Source: an uncultured Collinsella sp.
GTDB lineage: Bacteria > Actinomycetota > Coriobacteriia > Coriobacteriales > Coriobacteriaceae
NCBI GenBank assembly: GCA_900543945.1
Contig: UQTN01000127.1
Location: 1 to 5,321 of the forward strand
Direction: 5' to 3'
DNA: 5,321 nt
The notes under the pieces were generated by a model. That model did no database searches. It was given only the letters and a program-made list of their open reading frames with translations, and had not been told where the DNA came from. A program made the position numbers and the translations under genes. Below, piece by piece: positions 1-5,321 of this stretch (the stretch's first letter is position 1; every line of letters begins with the position of its first letter).

Positions 1-480
1 CGCGGCGGCCTTCTCGGCTGCGGCCTTGCGCGCCTTGGCCTCGGCGGCGGCGCGGACCTTCATGGCCTTCTCGCGCGCGGCCTTCACCTCGGGCGTGATA
101 ACGCTCATGGGCTCGGCAGTCGAGACCTGGTAGAAAAAGCCGTTAAAATCGACCTGCATGTCGGTGATGGCAAGACCAAACAGGTCATGCGCCTCGTTCT
201 CAAACGGAAACACCGCCGGATAATACGAGCTGATGGACGGAATCTCCTGGTACTGGTCGATACCCTCGACCACCAGATTCTCAATCGCATAGTTTCCGTC
301 CCGCGCAATCTGCTCTTGCGCAGCGCGTACGTTGATAAACGTGTAGACCAGGCGATACGATCCGTCGTCCACACAGCGCTCGGCATGCATCTGCACAAAG
401 CGTGCGCCGGCACCCTTGAGCGCCTGCACGTGCGCCAGGAGCTCATCGATCCCGACGGTTGTATAGATTGCCTTTTGCAT
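1..480 (-). CDS. echD: EchD/NuoC-like hydrogenase subunit, partial (3' end beyond left edge)
   Basis: Reading leftward from ATG at 480, the frame stays open for 160 codons to the window edge, so the C-terminus is missing. Residues 84-103 (SSYYPAVFPFENEAHDLFGL) match the signature region of the NuoC / 30-kDa family (E-x-E-x-x-D-x-F-G), whose members dock the large subunit in complex I and group 4 hydrogenases. It sits directly after the small-subunit gene, as echD does. The start is secure: AAGGAGG lies 7 bp upstream, and the ATG shares one base with the preceding TAA stop (TAATG), implying translational coupling. From about residue 129 the protein becomes an Ala/Lys/Arg/Glu-rich, probably helical, basic tail that is not part of the core fold. 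Whether this tail ends a stand-alone EchD or links to a NuoD-like domain, as in HycE, cannot be seen. Family assignment is strong; the exact symbol is inferred from gene order. Confidence 0.85.
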   Translation of the reverse strand, partial: MQKAIYTTVGIDELLAHVQALKGAGARFVQMHAERCVDDGSYRLVYTFINVRAAQEQIARDGNYAIENLVVEGIDQYQEIPSISSYYPAVFPFENEAHDLFGLAITDMQVDFNGFFYQVSTAEPMSVITPEVKAAREKAMKVRAAAEAKARKAAAEKAAA

Positions 481-1061
481 TACTTGGCCTCCTTTGCAGC
501 GTCGGGTGCACCGTCAGCCGTGCCTGCGTCGACACCGGCCCCGGCCTCAGCCGCAGCCACAAACCCGTCCTCGCCCAGCTCAACGCCACCGTCCCAGGTT
601 GCGGCGCCGCCCACGGTAAGCGGGTCACCGCCGGCGCGCATCACGGCCTCCTTCTGATCCAGGATGCCGCACGCCTCCACAATGGCGTCGATCACGGTCT
701 CGGGACGAATGGCGCACCCGGGCGCATACACGTCCACGGGAATCGCGCGGTCCACGCCGCCGATCACGTTATAGGCATCGCGGAATACGCCGCCCGAACA
801 CGCGCAAATGCCGCACGCCACCACGCACTTGGGCTCGAGCATCTGGTTGTAAATCTGGCGCACGACGGGCAGGTTCTGGGCGTTGACCGAACCCGTCACC
901 AAAAAGATATCCGCATGCTTGGGGTTGCCGGTATTGACCACACCAAAGCGCTCCGCATCGAACAGTGGGGTAAGCGAGGCCAGCACCTCGATATCGCATC
1001 CGTTGCAGCTCGAGCCGTCGTAATGAATAACCCACGGCGAGCGCGACATTTTATGATCCAT
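480..1061 (-). CDS. echC: EchC/NuoB-like [NiFe]-hydrogenase small subunit
   Basis: A 193-residue soluble protein of the NuoB / group 4 [NiFe]-hydrogenase small-subunit family. In the family this subunit carries the [4Fe-4S] cluster next to the catalytic centre and passes electrons to the large subunit on the cytoplasmic face of the complex. The expected ligands are visible: C19 and C22 (CNGCDIE), C86 in ACGICACSGG, and C116 in YAPGCAIRPE. Additional cysteines are C79, C83 and C88. The start at 1061 is supported by AGGAGG 8 bp upstream; an internal ATG at codon 5 is less well placed. The gene follows the EchA-EchB fusion by 12 bp and overlaps the EchD-like gene by one base. The core ends near residue 145. 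The last roughly 50 residues are an acidic Gly/Ala/Asp/Glu-rich tail that typical EchC proteins of about 150 residues lack. The NuoB family is certain; the Ech assignment comes from the EchA-B-C-D gene order. Confidence 0.93.
   Translation of the reverse strand: MDHKMSRSPWVIHYDGSSCNGCDIEVLASLTPLFDAERFGVVNTGNPKHADIFLVTGSVNAQNLPVVRQIYNQMLEPKCVVACGICACSGGVFRDAYNVIGGVDRAIPVDVYAPGCAIRPETVIDAIVEACGILDQKEAVMRAGGDPLTVGGAATWDGGVELGEDGFVAAAEAGAGVDAGTADGAPDAAKEAK
488..494 (-). promoter_or_regulatory. Shine-Dalgarno sequence of the EchD-like gene
   Basis: AAGGAGG on the minus strand lies 7 bp before the ATG at 480, inside the last codons of the EchC-like gene. It fixes the start of the EchD-like protein and suits re-initiation at the TAATG overlap. 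Confidence 0.8.
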
Positions 1062-1069
1062 GAATGCCG

Positions 1070-1075
1070 CCTCCT
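1070..1075 (-). promoter_or_regulatory. Shine-Dalgarno sequence of the EchC-like gene, overlapping the upstream stop codon
   Basis: AGGAGG on the minus strand overlaps the TAG stop (1074..1076) of the fusion gene and lies 8 bp before the ATG at 1061. It decides the EchC start and suggests that ribosomes finishing the fusion protein can re-initiate here. Confidence 0.8.
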
Positions 1076-3956
1076 AAATAAATACGTCGACGAGGATGGG
1101 CATAAGGTTGAGCAGGCCAAACACCAGCGCCACGCCCCATCCGAGCTTAAAGCAGCTGCGCCAGGTGCTACGGGCGAAGGTGTTATCGATCAGTACCTCG
1201 ACAAAATACGTCGCGGCCATCACGACCAAGGCTACGACCCAGCTCACCGGGTTGTCCCAAACAAAGAACATGCCCACCCACATCAAAAACAGCACGGTCT
1301 CGCACCAGTGCATAAGGGTCATCTTGGCCAGCGTGCCGCCGCTCATCTCGGTGGCGACGCCCTGGACAATCTCCTGATGCGCGTGATGCGAGTACGAAAG
1401 GTCGAACGGCGACTTGCGTAGCTTGATGGTGAGCACCGCGAGCAGCGCAAGGAAAATGGGCGCGCTGTACACGATGATGGGGGCCGACCGCCCCGTCACG
1501 GCAATGGAATCAAAGCTGTCGGTGGCAAGATACAGGCCCACACTCATCAGCAGAACGGCGGGCTCGTAACTCATGACCTGCAGCAGCTCTCGGTCGGCAC
1601 CGACCTGGGCAAACGGGCTTTGCGTCGAGGCGGACGCCAACACCACAAAGATCGCGGCGAGCGTCACCATAAAGGCGCACAACAGCGTGTTGGAACCCGA
1701 CACAAAGATGCCGCCGCCCACCACGGTAAAGATGAGCGCGCACGCCATGTAGGTATCGTCCATGGTGTTTACGCTGGCGGGGGCCTTGCGCAGCAGCTTG
1801 GCAACATCGTAGAAGGGCTGCAGCAGGCGCGGGCCCACGCGGCCCTGCATGCGGGCCGAAAGTTTGCGGTCAACGCCGTCGATCAGGCCACCAACCAAAG
1901 GCGCCAGCAAGGCAAACGCCACGGTGCCAATAAATATGCCCACGACGCCCGAACCTTCAAAATACTTGCCGCGCAGCACCGAGGGCGCGCTCATGGCAAG
2001 CCGCTCGGGCCCAATCCACGCGCAACACAGCAGCGCAAACAAGATAATGCCGCAGCACACGACGCTGCCCGCGGGGCCAATACGCTTCTCGCCAAGGGCG
2101 TCCTCCGAGTACCAATTGCGCTTTTCGGCCTTCACCTCGCGTCCCATCGAGCCGCGGAAATGGCGATATTTGTCGGTTCCCACGCCCGAAAGATATACGT
2201 TTACGTGCGGTTTGTTGCTCACGCGGAATGAAGTCAGCAGCACCACGGCGATAAACGCCACGATAACCACCATCAGATACATGGAGTCCTTGCCAATAAC
2301 GTACGGCACGCGGCCAAACACCATGGCCAGGTAAGGCGACACCAGACCGCTCGAGATAACCGGGAACGCCACGCAGCACAGAATCAGCAGCGCGGCGATG
2401 GTGTTGAGCGCCATCCATTCGGTCTTATGGACATTGACTTCAACGTTTTGAGCCGTGGGGTCGACGCCCGAAAGCTTGGCAAGCCACTTGCCCCAGAAGA
2501 AGAACGTCGCGGCCGAGCCAAAGGCAAGCACCATGATCATGAGCACGTTGCCGGTCTGTGCGAACGCCACCAGGGCGCCCCACTTGGACACGAGCATGCC
2601 AAACGGCGCCACAAACATGCCCATGATGCCCAGCATCATCAGGCGCGTCAGGTGCGGCATGCGGCTAAACATACCGTCCATGTCCTCAATATTGCGGCTG
2701 CCGATATGATGCTCGGCGGTGCCCACGCACAGGAATAGCAGCGACTTGGCCACGGTGTGGAACAGGATTAGGAAGATGGCGGCCCATACGGCCTCGGGCG
2801 CGCCGACACCCAAGCAGGCGCTGATAAGGCCCAAGTTGGAAATAGTGGAGTACGCAAGCACGCGCTTGGCGTTGCTCTGCGAGATGGCCATGAGGGCAGC
2901 GAGCAAAAACGTGATGGCACCCACACTCGTGACCATAAAGCCGGTCACGGGATAGATAGCATAGAGCGGGCTGAGCTTGACCATCAGGAACACGCCGGCT
3001 TTGACCATGGTGGACGAGTGCAGCAGGGCGCTCGTAGGAGTGGGGGCAACCATAGCACCGAGCAGCCAGGTATGGAACGGCATCTGCGCGGCCTTGGTGA
3101 GCGCGGCAAGCGACAGCAGGACGACTGGCATCACCAGTAGCGCAGATTGCGCGGTACCAGCGCCGGCAAGATCGATCATGCCCGAGATGGTCAGCGGCAT
3201 GCCGTTAACGTGCAAGAACATAAGCCCCGCCAAAAACGCGATGCCGCCCAGCATGTTGAGGATGATCTGAGTGAAGGCGTTTTTGATGGCCTCGGGCGTG
3301 CGCGTGTAGCCAATCATAAGGAACGAGCACACGGTGGTGATTTCCCAACCGCAGAACAGCCACTCCAGGTTGTCGCTCGTCACGATGACGAACATGGCCG
3401 AGAGGAACAGGAACATGAGCGCCAGGAACTGCGGGCGTCGGTCGGGTGCGGTCTGCCCGCGCAGCGCGGCCTCGTGCTCGTCGTGGGCCTGGAAGTCCTT
3501 CATGTAGCCCAGGGCATACACGCAGATAAGGCTACCGACGATGCCGACGGCAAGGACCATGATCACACTCATGTAGTCTAGGTAGAGCGGCGTCGCCGTG
3601 ACGGCTTCGGCCGCGGGCAGCGTCATGGCTGCAAAGACGAGCGAGCCCACCAGCTGGACTATGCCGAGCACCGTGGTGAGCGCGTTCCTATATTTGTACG
3701 CGTTGTACAGGATGACGGCACACAGGATGACATCGATGGCGGAGCTGATGATGGAGAGCACGTGCGAGGTGCCGGGAGCAACCTCAAAGCTCTGCGGGCC
3801 CGTGCCAAAAAACATGACGGCGACTACAACTGTCACCGCCATAATGATGCCAGAGCCTACAAGCCCTACCGCGTCACGGGCTCGGTCACCGCGCGCAAGC
3901 AGCATGCCCAGCGCCGGTACCAGCGGAAACAGGGTAAGGAAATACAGTAGCGTCAT
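1074..3956 (-). CDS. EchA-EchB fusion: NuoL/M-like ion-translocating subunit joined to NuoH-like subunit of a group 4 hydrogenase
   Basis: A 960-residue, highly hydrophobic, multi-spanning inner-membrane protein. Residues 1 to about 650 are a proton-conducting antiporter-like subunit (NuoL/NuoM/HyfB/EchA). Family hallmarks are a Glu in GWEITTVC (E205), a Lys in ALTKAAQMPFHTW (K288), APTPTSALLHSSTMVKAG around 304-321 (K319), and a Lys in MLVSKWGAL (K458). Residues from about 665 to the end are a NuoH/HyfC/EchB-like subunit: DRKLSARMQGRVGP near 696, SYEPAVLL near 796, and SPFDL followed by SHHAHQEIVQGVATEMSG at 856-873, the Ech-type form of the NuoH loop. In the family these subunits form the ion path and the membrane anchor of the hydrogenase arm. 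I chose ATG 3956 because GGGGGAG lies 7 bp upstream; the frame also permits TTG at 3977 (967 residues). Normally the two halves are separate proteins of roughly 640 and 290 residues. No stop or good internal ribosome site is seen at the junction. It is the first gene of the operon segment. Confidence 0.93.
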   Translation of the reverse strand: MTLLYFLTLFPLVPALGMLLARGDRARDAVGLVGSGIIMAVTVVVAVMFFGTGPQSFEVAPGTSHVLSIISSAIDVILCAVILYNAYKYRNALTTVLGIVQLVGSLVFAAMTLPAAEAVTATPLYLDYMSVIMVLAVGIVGSLICVYALGYMKDFQAHDEHEAALRGQTAPDRRPQFLALMFLFLSAMFVIVTSDNLEWLFCGWEITTVCSFLMIGYTRTPEAIKNAFTQIILNMLGGIAFLAGLMFLHVNGMPLTISGMIDLAGAGTAQSALLVMPVVLLSLAALTKAAQMPFHTWLLGAMVAPTPTSALLHSSTMVKAGVFLMVKLSPLYAIYPVTGFMVTSVGAITFLLAALMAISQSNAKRVLAYSTISNLGLISACLGVGAPEAVWAAIFLILFHTVAKSLLFLCVGTAEHHIGSRNIEDMDGMFSRMPHLTRLMMLGIMGMFVAPFGMLVSKWGALVAFAQTGNVLMIMVLAFGSAATFFFWGKWLAKLSGVDPTAQNVEVNVHKTEWMALNTIAALLILCCVAFPVISSGLVSPYLAMVFGRVPYVIGKDSMYLMVVIVAFIAVVLLTSFRVSNKPHVNVYLSGVGTDKYRHFRGSMGREVKAEKRNWYSEDALGEKRIGPAGSVVCCGIILFALLCCAWIGPERLAMSAPSVLRGKYFEGSGVVGIFIGTVAFALLAPLVGGLIDGVDRKLSARMQGRVGPRLLQPFYDVAKLLRKAPASVNTMDDTYMACALIFTVVGGGIFVSGSNTLLCAFMVTLAAIFVVLASASTQSPFAQVGADRELLQVMSYEPAVLLMSVGLYLATDSFDSIAVTGRSAPIIVYSAPIFLALLAVLTIKLRKSPFDLSYSHHAHQEIVQGVATEMSGGTLAKMTLMHWCETVLFLMWVGMFFVWDNPVSWVVALVVMAATYFVEVLIDNTFARSTWRSCFKLGWGVALVFGLLNLMPILVDVFI

Positions 3957-3963
3957 ACCATCA

Positions 3964-3970
3964 CTCCCCC
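3964..3970 (-). promoter_or_regulatory. Shine-Dalgarno sequence of the EchA-EchB fusion gene
   Basis: GGGGGAG on the minus strand is 7 bp before ATG 3956. It would lie inside the coding sequence if translation began at the TTG at 3977, so it favours the ATG. Confidence 0.6.
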
Positions 3971-3996
3971 ATGCCAAAACGCTGCAACTGTTTAAC

Positions 3997-4002
3997 GTTA
4001 TA
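3997..4002 (-). promoter_or_regulatory. Possible -10 element for the hydrogenase operon
   Basis: TATAAC on the minus strand matches five of six bases of the sigma-70-type -10 hexamer and would give a leader of roughly 35 bases before ATG 3956. No good -35 hexamer is found at 16-18 bp. A TTGACC further upstream is about 32 bp away, too far to pair with it. The hexamer overlaps an 8-bp palindrome, TAACGTTA (3993..4000), that could be an operator half. Weak call based on position and composition only. Confidence 0.25.
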
Positions 4003-4200
4003 GCTCAATTAAGGAGTAGCAGCGGCGGGTTTTCGGTCAACTGGGGAGTTTTAGGCGTACGGGGTAAGGGCACGTCCGCTTTGGAGCAGAGGGCGACGTT
4101 TCCTTACCACAGCGACGGGCGCGCGGGCCACCGCGTGCGGCTTACTGGCCACTTTGGAGGATGTCCCAATAGGCTCGCGGCGGTCCGAAAAGTTGGCGCG

Positions 4201-4227
4201 GCAAGAAAAATGCGCCTCGTGGGCGCA
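4201..4227 (-). terminator. Rho-independent terminator after the double-HTH gene
   Basis: On the minus strand TGCGCC (4227..4222) pairs perfectly with GGCGCA (4216..4211) around a 5-base loop. It is followed at once by TTTTTCTTGC. It begins 12 bp after the TAG stop of the double-HTH gene. It should separate that gene from the hydrogenase operon, which then needs its own promoter between about 3957 and 4200. That intervening stretch shows no recognisable gene. Confidence 0.8.
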
Positions 4228-4239
4228 CCATCCCGTTTG

Positions 4240-4635
4240 CTATTCCATCTTTTTAACGCGCGGCTTGCGACCGCGCGGCTTATCGACCAGTGCGGACTCA
4301 CCGCTCTCGCGGTACTGACGGCACCAAGCCTTGACCGAAGACTCGCTGGGAATCTTGTGCTTGATCATGGCCTCGCGAACCGTCAAGCCGTTTTCCAGAC
4401 GGTCCTTAACCACAGCGAGCTTTACGTCGTACGAATAGGTGTGATGATGCGAACCGGCATTGAGAACGGCGTCGGCACCGCCCACGGCGTACGCGCGGGC
4501 CCACTGACGAGCCGTGGCCTGGGGAATGCCAAGCTCCGCGGCGAGGGCGCGATGACCGACCCCCTCTTGGAGGATCTCGACGGCGCGCTGCCTAACCTCG
4601 GGCGCATGCGTGCGAGTCCTAGTTGCTTCCGACAT
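4240..4635 (-). CDS. Small double helix-turn-helix protein, IS3/IS150 OrfA-like, without orfB
   Basis: A 131-residue basic protein with two consecutive helix-turn-helix units. The first is at about residues 11-58 (VRQRAVEIL, then HRALAAELGIPQATARQWARAY). The second is at about 69-117 (VKLAVVKDRL, then TVREAMIKHKIPSESSVKAWCRQY). It ends in a basic KPRGRKPRVKKME tail. This layout matches the N-terminal part of IS150-type OrfA proteins (InsJ, 173 residues), which bind transposon ends. The roughly 50-residue C-terminal leucine zipper is absent, no orfB (DDE integrase) follows, and no terminal inverted repeats of an IS3 element were recognised. A terminator follows 12 bp after the stop. The start is uncertain: ATG 4635 has only a degenerate ribosome site, and an in-frame GTG at 4644 has AAGG 7 bp upstream. 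It may be a decayed transposase half or a co-opted DNA-binding protein. Its position upstream of the hydrogenase operon alone does not show that it regulates it. Confidence 0.8.
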   Translation of the reverse strand: MSEATRTRTHAPEVRQRAVEILQEGVGHRALAAELGIPQATARQWARAYAVGGADAVLNAGSHHHTYSYDVKLAVVKDRLENGLTVREAMIKHKIPSESSVKAWCRQYRESGESALVDKPRGRKPRVKKME

Positions 4636-4910
4636 ACCTGCCACTTCTTAGCCTTAACCGTTAATCTGCCTTCTTACGTGCATGTTAGATAGTAGCATTT
4701 TGCTGTTCGCGCGTAGCAGTTAATTGAAAATAGCAACGGCGTCATCTGGGCATTTGCTATTAATTTGCGACATTTCTTTACGTTTAATTTACGCAGCTAG
4801 TTAGCCCGCAGCTCATTGATGGTGTTTTACCAGCCAGATTGATATCTTTTTGTTTCGCTTGGTATGGTTTTCATAATTATTAACCCCTCAGCCTCTGAGC
4901 TAGCATGTCA
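4636..4910. other. AT-richer intergenic region upstream of the double-HTH gene
   Basis: No convincing gene is visible. Base composition is clearly richer in A+T than the coding parts of the window. The stretch should contain the promoter of the minus-strand HTH gene, but no good -35/-10 pair is seen; TACTAT near 4690 is only a partial -10 match. An 8-bp inverted repeat, AATAGCAA (4729..4736) and TTGCTATT (4754..4761), has a 17-bp spacer and could be an operator. A short CTCAG/CTGAG hairpin at 4887..4899 has no U-tract. Confidence 0.5.
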
Positions 4911-5051
4911 GTCTTCCGCTTACTTTCCAGCTTTCTACTTAACTTTCCAGCTTTCTACCCAGCTTTCCAGCTTTCCACCTAACTTTCCAGCTTTCCACCT
5001 TAGGTGTTAAGTTAAGTGGAAAGTTGGAAAGATGATGGGAAGTCGGAAAAG
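4911..5051. repeat. 20-bp tandem repeat array ending in inverted copies
   Basis: CTTTCCAG occurs at 4923, 4943, 4963 and 4983, exactly 20 bp apart. Between them lie CTTTCTAC or CTTTCCAC at 4931, 4951, 4971 and 4991. The unit consensus is CTTTCYACCTAACTTTCCAG. There are four clear units, with a degenerate copy at the left end (4911..4930). From 5012 the motif continues in the opposite orientation: GGAAAG at 5018 and 5026, then degenerate copies at 5037 and 5045. Within each pair the hexamers stay 8 bp apart. The 20-bp period is about two turns of the DNA helix, as expected if a protein binds one face. No protein-coding reading is evident. Function unknown. Confidence 0.85.
4983..5031. repeat. 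Long imperfect hairpin at the turning point of the repeat array
   Basis: The arm 4983..5002 can pair with 5012..5031, leaving a 9-base loop. Of 20 positions, 17 are Watson-Crick pairs and one is G-T. A small near-palindrome CACCT-T-AGGTG (4996..5006) lies at the tip and would compete with it. No run of T follows on either strand, so it does not look like an intrinsic terminator. Confidence 0.7.
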
Positions 5052-5075
5052 CTAAAACGCCTTTCTCCAGCGACG

Positions 5076-5282
5076 GCTGGACAGTTAGTTCAGATACGTA
5101 TTTTTCTATGCTGATAAAGCTGCGCTATGGTCCCCGGAGAGGGTTCTTTGGCGACTCATTGCACGCAAATCGAGCCCAGATGGCTACCGAACCCTAGTTT
5201 TGAGCCCCTTTCTTCCCCAAAACGAGCGCCGGATGCGCCTACTGCGGTCTGGAATTATACGTATCTGAACTAACTGTCCAGC
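5076..5282. repeat. Perfect 26-bp inverted repeats enclosing 155 bp (invertible segment, MITE-like element or structured RNA)
   Basis: The left arm 5076..5101 begins GCTGGACAG and ends ATACGTAT. It is an exact reverse complement of the right arm 5257..5282, all 26 positions. The inner end of each arm is itself a palindrome, ATACGTAT. The enclosed segment has further internal symmetry: AGGGTTC (5140..5146) with GAACCCT (5189..5195), and GTTTTG (5197..5202) with CAAAAC (5218..5223). No target-site duplication is obvious outside the arms. No recombinase gene is in the window and no strong promoter was found inside. A 48-codon frame crosses the segment but lacks a ribosome site. Exact nature unknown; the repeat itself is certain. 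Confidence 0.85.
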
Positions 5283-5321
5283 GGAGTCCAAGACTGGGAT
5301 CGCGCAGACTAGAAAGGGGGC

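Noticed and set aside
187..1421. Overlapping plus-strand frames (187..657 and 459..1421)
   Set aside because: They lie opposite the clearly identified EchD, EchC and EchB-like genes, and their His/Arg/Ala-rich translations show no family features.
1938..2000. Separate start of an EchB gene at the in-frame ATG 1994 or a nearby GTG
   Set aside because: No Shine-Dalgarno sequence precedes ATG 1994, the GTG has only a weak AAGG 10 bp away, and no stop codon separates the two halves, so a single fusion protein is the simpler reading.
4051..4239. Open frame continuing after the TAG of the double-HTH gene, possibly the missing OrfA C-terminus or an orfB remnant
   Set aside because: The translation shows neither a leucine zipper nor DDE integrase motifs, and the terminator hairpin lies within it. 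The open frame is about 62 codons and may be chance. The -1 frame after AAAAAG also gives nothing OrfB-like.
3598..4692. Long plus-strand open frame (364 codons) across the leader region
   Set aside because: It is antisense to both the hydrogenase fusion gene and the double-HTH gene, has no recognisable domain or ribosome site, and arises from high-GC antisense openness.
4887..4899. CTCAG-CCT-CTGAG hairpin as a terminator
   Set aside because: The stem is only 5 bp with a 3-base loop, and no T-run follows on either strand.
4911..5051. CRISPR array
   Set aside because: The repeats are directly contiguous 20-bp units without unique spacers, and they change orientation; no cas gene is visible.
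5067..5080. CCAGC-GACG-GCTGG hairpin next to the 26-bp arm as a terminator
   Set aside because: There is no adjacent T-run on either strand; the symmetry partly reuses the end of the inverted-repeat arm.

Overview
The window looks like chromosomal DNA from a high-GC anaerobic gut bacterium. The protein style and codon use fit the Actinobacteria class Coriobacteriia (Collinsella or a relative). That placement is inference, because no marker gene or rRNA is present. All convincing genes are on the minus strand, so transcription runs from right to left.

The left three quarters (1..3956) is part of an operon for a membrane-bound, energy-converting group 4 [NiFe] hydrogenase. In transcription order it holds: (1) a 960-residue membrane protein that joins an EchA/NuoL-like ion-translocating subunit to an EchB/NuoH-like subunit in one uninterrupted frame; (2) an EchC/NuoB-like small subunit carrying the ligands of one [4Fe-4S] cluster; (3) an EchD/NuoC-like subunit that runs off the left edge. 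The A-B-C-D order is that of Ech hydrogenases. It differs from the Hyc/Hyf formate hydrogenlyases, where the small subunit comes last. The genes are 12 bp apart or overlap by one base, and each has a strong Shine-Dalgarno sequence. The large catalytic subunit (EchE-like) and the ferredoxin-like subunit (EchF-like) would be expected to the left of the window. As a complex these proteins would couple electron flow between ferredoxin (or a formate module) and protons/H2 to ion movement across the membrane.

Upstream of the operon is a leader region (3957..4239) with a weak possible -10 element. It also holds a clear rho-independent terminator belonging to the next gene. That gene (4240..4635) encodes a small double helix-turn-helix protein resembling the first two thirds of an IS3/IS150-family OrfA. 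It has no leucine zipper and no orfB, so it is either a transposase remnant or a co-opted DNA-binding protein.

The right end (4636..5321) has no convincing gene and is visibly richer in A+T on its left side. It holds two unusual structures. The first is a 20-bp tandem repeat array that turns into inverted copies and can form a long hairpin (4911..5051). The second is a perfect 26-bp inverted repeat enclosing 155 bp (5076..5282), with the geometry of an invertible segment, a small non-autonomous mobile element or a structured RNA. These two structures and the EchA-EchB fusion are the main points of interest.
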